Shown in pieces: positions 21,876 through 29,422 of a stretch of 33,540 nucleotides of DNA (position 1 is the stretch's first letter; every line of letters begins with the position of its first letter). Location: contig MGRL01000108.1 of the NCBI GenBank assembly GCA_001798165.1, positions 1 through 33,540 on the forward strand, read 5' to 3'. The notes below the pieces were generated by a model that made no database searches, was not told the origin of the DNA, and saw only the letters and a list, made by a program, of their open reading frames with translations. The position numbers and the translations under genes are program-made. The DNA is from Deltaproteobacteria bacterium RIFCSPHIGHO2_02_FULL_43_33. GTDB taxonomy: Bacteria > Desulfobacterota > GWC2-55-46 > UBA9637.

Positions 21876-24596
21876 ATGCAAGATATTATCTTAAATCCCC
21901 AATCCGAGAGCGCAACTCTTAACTCCGAAGCCTCAAATACTGGCGAACGGCAGTTCGCCCCTACAAACTCTCTTACCCCAGCGATGCAGCAGTATATGGA
22001 GATTAAGCAGGGTTGCAAAGACGCCATCCTGTTTTTCAGAATGGGCGATTTCTATGAGATGTTTTTTGAAGACGCCAAGCTTGCCTCAAAAACCTTAAAT
22101 ATTACCCTTACAACAAGAGACAGAAACAAAGAAAATGCCATTCCCATGTGCGGCGTGCCGTATCATGCGGCAGCCGGGTATATAGCAAGACTTGTTAAAG
22201 AAGGGCACAAGGTGGCTGTGTGCGAACAGGTTGAGGGCCGAAACCCCCTCACAGATTTAAAATCTGCCCCCACTGCAAAAGGCATCATGCGGCGGGAGAT
22301 AACGCGGGTCATCACACCTGGTGTTGTGTTGGAAGAAGAGTTGCTGGATGCAAAGACAAACAATTTCATAGCAGCCTTAACATGGACTGAAAATATGGGC
22401 GGTCTCTCTTATATGGATGTGACCACAGGTGAATTTAAGGTGACAGAATTTTCTGGAAAGAATGAACTATTGGATGAGATGAAACGGATAGAGATGAAAG
22501 AACTGCTTATCCCGGAAGAATTAGCTAACAGTAAATCTTTTGCAGAATTCTCAAAGGCTGCAAATAATGTGAGGGTTACGCTCTTACATGGATGCAATGT
22601 GCGGCATGAGGAAGCTGTATACGGTTTGACATCTCATTTTCAGGTTATATCTCTGGATGGTTTTGGATGTGCTTCGCTGAGTGAGGGTGTAAAGGCTGCG
22701 TGGATTCTGCTCAAGTATGTGAGGGAAACACAGAAAGGTGCACTTCCTCATATAAAAAGATTATCTGCCTATCATCCCAGCCAGTTTATGATAATAGACT
22801 CCATGACAAAGAAGAATCTTGAGCTCATAGAGACCATACGGCACAGCGGGAAAAAGGGGACGCTCCTCGGTCTTTTAGACAAAACCAAGACTGCCATGGG
22901 CGGAAGAAGATTAAGGGCCTGGTTAGACTCGCCTCTGAAAGATGTGTCAGAGGTAAATAGAAGGCTTGATGCTGTTGAGGAGATGTCCGGAGAAAAGCTG
23001 GTTCGGGAGGAGATTCAGGTCTATCTGGTCAAGGTGTATGATATTGAAAGGCTTGCGGTAAGGGTAGCCCTTGATACAGCAAATCCGCGGGATATTATCA
23101 GCCTCAGGGATTCGCTCAGGATTATACCAAAGATAAAGAACCTTCTAAAGCCCTTTAGTTCAGCCCTCATGAAGGGCATCTATCATGGATTGGATGATGT
23201 AAAAGAGGCTGCTGATTTGATCGAGGCCGGTATTATTGATTTACCTCCAATGACAGCAAGGGAAGGCGGTGTTATCAGAGAGGGATTCAATGCAGAATTG
23301 GATGAGTTGCGAGGCATCATGAGCAGCGGCAAGGATTGGATTTCAAGATTTGAGGCAGGTGAGAAAAAGAGGACAGGCATAAATTCTTTAAAGGTTGGAT
23401 ATAATAAAATCTTTGGATATTATGTTGAGATTACAAAGGCCAATCTGCCGCAGGTTCCGGTTAATTATGCAAGAAAGCAGACCCTTGTGAATGCTGAAAG
23501 GTTTATAACGTCTGAGTTGAAGGAGTATGAGACCAAGGTTCTCGGCGCAGAGGAAAGGGTGATAATTCTGGAGCAGAGGCTCTTTCATGAAATAAGAAAG
23601 AAGGTTGCTTTTTACAGGGATAGGATTCAGGAGACTGCAAACCTTTTGGCAGGCTTGGATGTCCTGACTGCCTTTAGTCAAATAGCAGATGATATGGATT
23701 ATGTCAGGCCCAAGATAAACGACGGGGATGCAATAAATATTATGGAAGGCAGACATCCTATTATAGAGGCGAATAAGGAAGAGCGGTTTGTTTCCAACGA
23801 CACCTTATTAGACGGCGCAGATAATCAGATAATAATCCTTACAGGCCCTAACATGGCAGGCAAGTCCACTTACATAAGGCAGGCTGCCCTTATCGTGATT
23901 ATGGCGCAGATTGGGAGTTTTGTGCCTGCAAAAGAGGCGATGATAGGTATTGTTGACAGGGTGTTTACACGGATAGGCGCGTCAGATGACATAAGCAGAG
24001 GTCTTTCCACATTCATGGTTGAGATGAGCGAGACTGCCAGCATACTCAACAATGCTACGGAAAAGAGTCTTGTTATCCTTGATGAGATAGGCAGGGGCAC
24101 ATCTACCTATGACGGTTTGAGCATAGCATGGGCTGTTGCAGAATATATCCACGACCATCCGCAGGTCAGGGCAAAAACCCTTTTTGCAACGCATTATCAC
24201 GAATTGACAGAACTTTCTTTAACAAAAGACAGGGTAAGAAATTATAATATGGCGGTCAAGGAATGGAATGACAAGGTTATCTTCTTAAGAAAGGTAGTGC
24301 CGGGCGGAAGCAACCGCAGCTATGGAATTCAGGTTGCAAGGCTTGCTGGTATGCCGGAGCATGTTATACAGAGGGCAAAGGAGATATTGCATAATCTTGA
24401 AAAGGGCGAGCTTAATGAGGCAGGCATGCCGAGACTGGCTTCGTCAAAAAATATGGAACAGACAATCCCGCAGATGAATCTTTTCGGCGAAAAGGATTTG
24501 GTAAAAGAGGAGCTGCTCAAAATAGATGTAAACAGCCTTACGCCGGTAGAGGCGTTGGTGAAGCTGAGTCAGTTGAAGGAGATGGCAGAGGAGTGA
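21876..24596 (+). CDS. mutS: DNA mismatch repair protein MutS
   Basis: A mismatch-recognition ATPase of 906 residues from the ATG at 21876. FFRMGDFYEMFFEDA carries the mismatch-contacting Phe-X-Glu. Walker A is GPNMAGKSTYIRQ, Walker B DEIGRGTSTYDG, and FATHYHELTEL follows; the C-terminus carries the short PVEALVKLSQLKEM. The frame is open from TTG at 21840, but ATG 21876 is preferred because the duplicated remnant at 16594 shares it. The first 36 residues before MQQYM are an unusual extension, partly made of repeats (GERQFAPT from 21942-21959). LTDLKSAP at 125-132 comes from a degenerate 25-bp palindrome. No mutL is in the window. Confidence 0.96.
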   Translation: MQDIILNPQSESATLNSEASNTGERQFAPTNSLTPAMQQYMEIKQGCKDAILFFRMGDFYEMFFEDAKLASKTLNITLTTRDRNKENAIPMCGVPYHAAAGYIARLVKEGHKVAVCEQVEGRNPLTDLKSAPTAKGIMRREITRVITPGVVLEEELLDAKTNNFIAALTWTENMGGLSYMDVTTGEFKVTEFSGKNELLDEMKRIEMKELLIPEELANSKSFAEFSKAANNVRVTLLHGCNVRHEEAVYGLTSHFQVISLDGFGCASLSEGVKAAWILLKYVRETQKGALPHIKRLSAYHPSQFMIIDSMTKKNLELIETIRHSGKKGTLLGLLDKTKTAMGGRRLRAWLDSPLKDVSEVNRRLDAVEEMSGEKLVREEIQVYLVKVYDIERLAVRVALDTANPRDIISLRDSLRIIPKIKNLLKPFSSALMKGIYHGLDDVKEAADLIEAGIIDLPPMTAREGGVIREGFNAELDELRGIMSSGKDWISRFEAGEKKRTGINSLKVGYNKIFGYYVEITKANLPQVPVNYARKQTLVNAERFITSELKEYETKVLGAEERVIILEQRLFHEIRKKVAFYRDRIQETANLLAGLDVLTAFSQIADDMDYVRPKINDGDAINIMEGRHPIIEANKEERFVSNDTLLDGADNQIIILTGPNMAGKSTYIRQAALIVIMAQIGSFVPAKEAMIGIVDRVFTRIGASDDISRGLSTFMVEMSETASILNNATEKSLVILDEIGRGTSTYDGLSIAWAVAEYIHDHPQVRAKTLFATHYHELTELSLTKDRVRNYNMAVKEWNDKVIFLRKVVPGGSNRSYGIQVARLAGMPEHVIQRAKEILHNLEKGELNEAGMPRLASSKNMEQTIPQMNLFGEKDLVKEELLKIDVNSLTPVEALVKLSQLKEMAEE
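21942..21959. repeat. In-frame palindrome in the MutS N-terminal extension
   Basis: GGCGAAC-ggca-GTTCGCC with perfect 7-bp arms, followed by CCTACA. It encodes part of TGERQFAPT, which is absent from the mutS remnant at 16594, so it was probably inserted after the duplication. Confidence 0.7.
22247..22271. repeat. 25-bp intragenic palindrome, copy 5 (degenerate, in mutS)
   Basis: The core CAGATTT-A-AAATCTG is intact and the right end CCCC is kept. The left G-run has decayed. Read as LTDLKSAP, in the same frame as in trpS and rluB. Confidence 0.8.
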
Positions 24597-25900
24597 GAAG
24601 GTATAGTAAACAGTATGCAGTAGGCAGTAGGCAGGAGGCAATTACGAATTACGATTTACGATTTACGAATTTAAAATCGAAAATCTTTTTACCCTTTACT
24701 GCTTACTGCTTACTGCTTACTTTTTTTATACACGCATCTTCCACCTATGCCGCAAAAGCTGGCCATGCCAAGTCTACGTCAAACAAGGCGGCAGTCAAGG
24801 TGACGGATATCAAACACTGGTCTAACCCAAATTATACAAGGGTGGTTATCAGCTTAAGCGGAGATGCTGCTTTTACCCATCGCCTGCTTAAGGAAGACCC
24901 TGCAATAAAAAAGCCGCGGCGGCTTTATGTAGATATAAGGAGAACACGTTTAAGCCCTTCTTTGAAACAACCTATACCAATCAATGATGGACTCTTGAAG
25001 ATGGCAAGGGCAGGCCAGTATGCCAAAGATGTTGTCAGGGTTGTCCTTGATATAGAATCCATAGAGGATTATAAGATTTTTTCATTGGCAGAGCCTTTCA
25101 GGATAGTTGTAGACGTAATGGGGAAACGAGAAGTCAGGAGTCAGGAGTCATCCGCCTCCGGCGGAAGAAGCCAGCCAATACCATCCCAACCTTCTTTGGC
25201 GCAGCAATTAGGGCTGAAAATAAAGCGCATAGTGATTGACGCAGGGCATGGAGGAAAGGATTCCGGAGCTGTTGGAAGGAACAGATTAAAGGAAAAGGAT
25301 GTTGTGCTGAAGATAGCAAAAGGGTTGAAGGAGACTCTATCAAAGGAGACGGGCGCAGAGATTATTATGACAAGGGATGATGACACCTTTATTCCGCTGG
25401 AAGAGAGGACTGCCATTGCCAACACAAAGGAGGCGGACATATTCATATCTGTGCACGCCAACGCAAGTTTTAACAGAAAGGCCGGCGGTGTTGAGACATA
25501 TTTTCTTAACCTTACCAATGATGCAGTCGCCATAAGGCTTGCTGCGAGAGAAAATGCCGTTTCAAGCAAGAAGATGAGCGACCTTCAATATATCCTGAAT
25601 GACTTAATAAAGACATCCAAGACCAATGAATCCAGCAGGCTTGCAGCAGTTGTCCAGGAATCTCTGGTTTCAAATTTAAAGACAAAATATAACGATGTAA
25701 AGGGGAACGGTGTAAAGGGTGCGCCCTTCTATGTGCTTGTTGGCACGCATATGCCGAGCGTATTGGTAGAGGTGTCATTCATAAGTAATCCAAAGGAAGA
25801 GGCAAGGCTTTCTGATAGCAACTATATAAAAGAGATTGTCGCTGGCATAACGAATGGGGTGAACAGGTATGTAAAAGAGATGGAGGTTGCCAGTGAGTAA
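24593..25900 (+). CDS. N-acetylmuramoyl-L-alanine amidase (AMIN + Amidase_3, AmiC-like)
   Basis: A 435-residue exported cell-wall hydrolase that cuts the amide between MurNAc and the stem peptide during division. An AMIN targeting domain (about 65-178, VTDIKHWSNPNYTRVVISLSG to FRIVVDVMG) precedes the zinc amidase domain (about 205-430). The latter has IDAGHGGKDSGA, a second ligand in KEKDVVLKI, SVHANA, and the catalytic Glu in VLVEVSFISNPKE. The signal peptide core (FTAYCLLLTFFI) is encoded by heptamer repeats. The linker between domains contains repeat-derived VRSQESSASGG. It starts with GTG overlapping the mutS stop by 4 bp. Confidence 0.93.
   Translation: MRRYSKQYAVGSRQEAITNYDLRFTNLKSKIFLPFTAYCLLLTFFIHASSTYAAKAGHAKSTSNKAAVKVTDIKHWSNPNYTRVVISLSGDAAFTHRLLKEDPAIKKPRRLYVDIRRTRLSPSLKQPIPINDGLLKMARAGQYAKDVVRVVLDIESIEDYKIFSLAEPFRIVVDVMGKREVRSQESSASGGRSQPIPSQPSLAQQLGLKIKRIVIDAGHGGKDSGAVGRNRLKEKDVVLKIAKGLKETLSKETGAEIIMTRDDDTFIPLEERTAIANTKEADIFISVHANASFNRKAGGVETYFLNLTNDAVAIRLAARENAVSSKKMSDLQYILNDLIKTSKTNESSRLAAVVQESLVSNLKTKYNDVKGNGVKGAPFYVLVGTHMPSVLVEVSFISNPKEEARLSDSNYIKEIVAGITNGVNRYVKEMEVASE
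24605..24722. repeat. Inverted pair of heptamer arrays forming the amidase signal-peptide coding region
   Basis: The left arm has GCAGTAG, GCAGTAG, GCAGGAG, then CGAATTA/CGATTTA units. The right arm has three ACTGCTT units. The arms are near complements (GCAGTAR repeated on one side, YTACTGC on the other). Three heptamers equal seven codons, giving TAYCLLL. Confidence 0.8.
25132..25165 (+). repeat. AGTCAGG heptamers plus a TCCGCC/GGCGGA palindrome in the amidase linker
   Basis: AGTCAGG, AGTCAGG, AGTCATC are followed by TCCGCC-TCC-GGCGGA. Together they encode the VRSQESSASGGR linker between the AMIN and amidase domains. Confidence 0.7.
25882..25886 (+). promoter_or_regulatory. Ribosome binding site favouring the GTG start of glnD
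   Basis: GGAGG lies 6 nt before GTG at 25893 but directly abuts TTG at 25887, so GTG is the better start. It lies inside the amidase gene. Confidence 0.6.
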
Positions 25901-28649
25901 AGTCAGGAGTCAGGGGCCTGCCCCTGCAGGCTGTAAGCAGGGGTCAGGAGTCAGGAGTTTTAACTCCACGTCCCAATCTCTTCACCCCATAGATTTAACA
26001 GGCAATGACATCTTATCAAGGGTAAAGGAGTATCTTAAAAGCGGTGTTGAGACATTAAGAGAAAGGCATAGGCAGGGCGCATCCGGTTTTGAGATTGTGC
26101 AAGGCTATACTGTTTTGATAGATACATTTCTCAAGACGCTTTTTGAGAGGATAGAGGCTGAGGTTAAGAGTCAGAGAGTCAAAGAGTCAGAGAGTCAGAG
26201 AACTGCCATTGTTGCCCTCGGTGGATACGGAAGGGGAGAGCTGAATATTAAATCAGATATTGACCTGATGCTTCTCTATTCCAACAAGCTTACCCCTTAC
26301 ATAGAAAAACTCACCCAACGGATGTTGTATATTTTGTGGGATACTGGCCTTGATGTAGGATTCAGCACACGGTCTGTTAAGGAGTGTATTAAACTTGCCA
26401 AATATGACCTCAAAACCAAGACTGCCATATTAGACGCCATGTTTATCGCTGGAGAAAAGACTGTATTTGATGAGTTCAAAGAGAGGGCTCAAAAAGATGT
26501 TTTCAGGGAAAAGGAGACAGAAAAATTTATCGAAGAAAAAATGGAAGAGAGCAAAACACGGCATGCGAAATACGGCGGTTCGGTCTATATCCTTGAGCCC
26601 AATGTTAAAGAGGGCGAAGGCGGATTAAGGGATATTCATACTGCTCTGTGGATAGCAAAGGTAAAGCATGGCATTGACTCTATTGATATGCTGGCTGAGA
26701 AAGGGTTTTTGCTCCACGATGCAGCAGAAAGGCTTAAGGCATCCATAGATTTCTTGTGGAGGGTCAGAAATGAACTCCATTTTGAAAGCAAAAAAAAGAC
26801 TGACCAGTTGACCTTTGACCATCAGGAAAGGATGGCAAGGTTATTTGGTTTTGAGAATACAAAAGAATCTCTTGCAGTTGAAAAGTTTATGCAGGAGTAT
26901 TACCGCCATGCGTCAAATCTCAGCTATTTCTCTTCTCTTGTCATTAACAGATGCATCCATGGAGCAGCTTCATCCATGCCTCATTATTGCAAGGTAGAAA
27001 ATGAGGTTGACGGCAACTTTAAGATATGCGACGGCGCGCTTACGTTGTCCAACCATAAAGCATTTGAAGATTCTCCGGAAAACATCATGACGGCCTTTGA
27101 GCATTGCGCAAGGCTTAATATAGAGATGGATAACTTTACCAGAGAGAGGATTATCAAAAACCGTATCAGGGTTGATGATAATTTTATAAAATCCAGAGAT
27201 GTAGGGCGCTCCTTTTTAAATATCCTAAAGAGCGGCAGGCCGTTTGAGACCTTGCAGGAGATGAATAGGTTAAGATTTTTGGAAAGGTATATGCCGGAAT
27301 TCGGCGATATTACCTGCAAGGTTCAGCACGATATGTATCATGTCTATACCGTGGATACCCATTCTTTGTTTGCTGTGAGGGAATTGGAAAGGCTTCGCAG
27401 CGCAGAATACAAAAAGGATTTTTTCCTGCTTGCAACACTTTTAGAGGAGGTTAAAAAACCTGAAATTCTTGCGCTCGCTGTTTTGCTGCATGACATAGGA
27501 AAATCCTTTGGCAAGGGCCATGCAGAAAAGGGCGCTGAACTTGTTCCGAAGATATGCGGAAGGTTGGGGATGAGCGAAGAAGATGTTGCCGCAGTGAAAT
27601 TTCTTGTGAAATATCATCTTATCCTCGCCGATACCGCCCAATACAGAGACCTGCACGATGAAAGGCTCATCATAGATTTTGCAAAGACAGTCGGAGATAT
27701 TGAAAGGCTCAATCTTTTGTATCTCTTGACCTTCGCGGATGTGCGGGCTGTTGGGCCGGAGGTCTGGAGCCACTGGAAAGGCGCATTGTTTCAAGAATTG
27801 TATTTTAAGACCTTGACCGTCATAGAAAGAGGGACTTACGAGATAGAAGAGGCCAGAGAAAAAATTCCAAAGATTATGCAGGAAACTGTCCAATCGTTGG
27901 GAGGTGAAATTGCGGCAGAGATAGTGGAAGACTATTTTCAACTCCTGCCCCAGCGCTATTTTCTGGCAAATGGAGCAGAGGCAATTATTGAGCATATAAA
28001 GATTGTTCGCCAACTTGGCGACAAGCCGCATATCATGCGGGTCAAACAAAACCTTGAAAGGCAGTATTCAGAAGTGACGATATGCACCGTTGATGTACAT
28101 GGCCTGTTTTCAAAAATAACCGGCGTTATGGCTGCAAACAATATCAATATCCTCGGTGCGCAGATAAACACGCTAAAAAACGGCGTGGTTCTTGATGTGC
28201 TGTATGTGAATAGCTCTACCGGCGAGATTATTTCCGACGAGCGCAAATGGGCAAATGTGGAAAAAGATTTAACAGATGTGTTGACTGAAAAAATTCTTGT
28301 AGAAAGGCTTGTATCCCGGCGAGGGCCTTCCATCCTTGACAAAAAGGCAAAACCCAGGGTGCATACGCGGGTGGATGTGGACAATGAGGTTTCCGATGCC
28401 TTTACGGTCATTGATATTCACACACAGGACAGGATAGGACTTTTATACACAATTACAAGCACCCTTTCAAAACTTGGCCTCTATATCCACATTGCAAAGA
28501 TAGCTACAAAAGGAGACGCAGCAGCGGACATATTTTATGTAAAGGACATCTTTGGCCAGAAGATATATTACAAGGAAAGGCTGAAGGAGATACGAAAAAC
28601 CATCTTTGAGGCGCTGGGGGAAAAGGCGCCGGGGGAAGAAGAGGAATAA
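25893..28649 (+). CDS. glnD: Bifunctional uridylyltransferase/uridylyl-removing enzyme GlnD
   Basis: A 918-residue nitrogen sensor that adds or removes UMP on PII proteins according to glutamine level. The nucleotidyltransferase motif is VALGGYGRGELNIKSDIDL (about 105-123), followed by LEPNVKEGEGGLRDIHTALW. The HD hydrolase motif is LLHDIGKSFGKGHAEKGAE (about 530-548). Two C-terminal ACT domains sense glutamine (ICTVDVHGLFSKITGVMA and VIDIHTQDRIGLLYTI). The N-terminal 30 residues and residues 92-104 (KSQRVKESESQR) are encoded by short tandem repeats. The 5' end overlaps the amidase gene. No glnB or glnA is nearby. Confidence 0.95.
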   Translation: MSKVRSQGPAPAGCKQGSGVRSFNSTSQSLHPIDLTGNDILSRVKEYLKSGVETLRERHRQGASGFEIVQGYTVLIDTFLKTLFERIEAEVKSQRVKESESQRTAIVALGGYGRGELNIKSDIDLMLLYSNKLTPYIEKLTQRMLYILWDTGLDVGFSTRSVKECIKLAKYDLKTKTAILDAMFIAGEKTVFDEFKERAQKDVFREKETEKFIEEKMEESKTRHAKYGGSVYILEPNVKEGEGGLRDIHTALWIAKVKHGIDSIDMLAEKGFLLHDAAERLKASIDFLWRVRNELHFESKKKTDQLTFDHQERMARLFGFENTKESLAVEKFMQEYYRHASNLSYFSSLVINRCIHGAASSMPHYCKVENEVDGNFKICDGALTLSNHKAFEDSPENIMTAFEHCARLNIEMDNFTRERIIKNRIRVDDNFIKSRDVGRSFLNILKSGRPFETLQEMNRLRFLERYMPEFGDITCKVQHDMYHVYTVDTHSLFAVRELERLRSAEYKKDFFLLATLLEEVKKPEILALAVLLHDIGKSFGKGHAEKGAELVPKICGRLGMSEEDVAAVKFLVKYHLILADTAQYRDLHDERLIIDFAKTVGDIERLNLLYLLTFADVRAVGPEVWSHWKGALFQELYFKTLTVIERGTYEIEEAREKIPKIMQETVQSLGGEIAAEIVEDYFQLLPQRYFLANGAEAIIEHIKIVRQLGDKPHIMRVKQNLERQYSEVTICTVDVHGLFSKITGVMAANNINILGAQINTLKNGVVLDVLYVNSSTGEIISDERKWANVEKDLTDVLTEKILVERLVSRRGPSILDKKAKPRVHTRVDVDNEVSDAFTVIDIHTQDRIGLLYTITSTLSKLGLYIHIAKIATKGDAAADIFYVKDIFGQKIYYKERLKEIRKTIFEALGEKAPGEEEE
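25901..25957 (+). repeat. AGTCAGG arrays flanking a GC-rich inverted repeat in the glnD 5' end
   Basis: Two AGTCAGG units, then CCTGCCCCTGC and GCAGGGGTCAGG (complementary but for one base), then two TCAGGAG units. They encode the VRSQGPAPAG...GVRS N-terminus, outside the conserved GlnD fold. Confidence 0.65.
26167..26198 (+). repeat. Four tandem octamers inside glnD
   Basis: AGAGTCAG, AGAGTCAA, AGAGTCAG, AGAGTCAG in exact 8-bp register. They encode KSQRVKESESQ immediately before the catalytic VALGGYGRGE motif. A related octamer array in metH (30950-30989) gives a similar peptide. Confidence 0.85.
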
Positions 28650-28847
28650 CTTAAAAGTTAAAGTAGATAAAGATTGAGCTTACGCACCAAAAGTCAGAAC
28701 TACACCTCATCTTCTGCATACACAAACCACCAGCCTGCGGGCAGTTTTGGCTATATAATTGAAAACAGTTATCAGAACGCATATCTACCATTCTTCAAGG
28801 CTGTTTCCAAATATCCATCTATAAAACCATCATTTCGTAGATGGCCT
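28650..28847. other. Intergenic gap between convergent glnD and greA
   Basis: I see no gene, tRNA, clear terminator hairpin or repeat here. A 72-codon frame (28674-28892) runs into greA and has no coding character. Confidence 0.6.
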
Positions 28848-29327
28848 TCAAGCCTTCAGCATATCATGCAAGGTAATAAGTTTGTTTATTGAATATTCCT
28901 TTTTTCCTGTAGGAAGCTGGATAATCACTTCGTCCCCAACCTCTTTGTTTAAGAGGGCATTGCCAATGGGAGAGGCGATAGAAATCTTTCCATTTTTAGG
29001 GTCAACATCTTCAGGCGTGACAAGCTCATAGATGACCTCGCCTCCTGTATTCAAATCCTCTAAAAAGACCTTTGAACCGAATGCAATCTTATCCTTTGGC
29101 AATGTGTTTAAATTTATAGAGGAGAGGGCATTGATTCGTGTATGTAAATGTGCAAACCGTGCCTGAAGAAAGGTCTGCCTTTCTTTTGCAGCATGATATT
29201 CAGCATTTTCCCTAAGGTCGCCATGGGCTGCTGCCTTTCTGATCTCTTTTGGTAGTTCAATGCGCAATTCTCTTTCTACTTTTTTAAGTTCTTCTTCCAA
29301 TTGTTTTATGATAGGAAGTTTATGCAT
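28848..29327 (-). CDS. greA: Transcription elongation factor GreA
   Basis: A 159-residue factor that rescues backtracked RNA polymerase by stimulating transcript cleavage. The N-terminal coiled coil carries the acidic tip HGDLRENAEYHAAKERQ (Asp37 and Glu40). The C-terminal FKBP-like domain includes VDPKNGKISIASPIGNALLNKEVGDEVIIQLPTGKKEYSI, with the conserved SPIGxALL. AGGAGA lies 6 nt before the ATG. It is downstream of metH, separated by a hairpin of heptamer repeats at 29341-29421. Confidence 0.95.
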   Translation of the reverse strand: MHKLPIIKQLEEELKKVERELRIELPKEIRKAAAHGDLRENAEYHAAKERQTFLQARFAHLHTRINALSSINLNTLPKDKIAFGSKVFLEDLNTGGEVIYELVTPEDVDPKNGKISIASPIGNALLNKEVGDEVIIQLPTGKKEYSINKLITLHDMLKA

Positions 29328-29340
29328 GTGATTCTCCTAA

Positions 29341-29421
29341 AATACAGGCTATAGGTAATAGGTGATAGGCAATAGGTAAAATCTAATTTTATCGCCTATA
29401 GCCCATCACCTATTGCCTGTA
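29341..29421. repeat. Inverted pair of heptamer arrays between metH and greA
   Basis: The left arm begins AATACAGGCTATAGG and continues in ATAGGTA/ATAGGTG/ATAGGCA units. The right arm ends CACCTATTGCCTGTATT. About 25 of 30 aligned positions pair, leaving an AT-rich loop. It fills the whole metH-greA gap apart from the greA ribosome binding site. Confidence 0.8.
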
Positions 29422-29422
29422 T

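Noticed and set aside
24605-24722. CRISPR-like array
   Set aside because: Units are 7 bp with no spacers, and there are no cas genes in the window.
27441-28049. A 202-codon minus-strand frame opposite glnD
   Set aside because: A shadow of the GlnD HD region with no recognisable domain.
28674-28892. A 72-codon plus-strand frame between glnD and greA
   Set aside because: It runs into the antisense of greA, lacks a convincing ribosome binding site and has no recognisable protein features.
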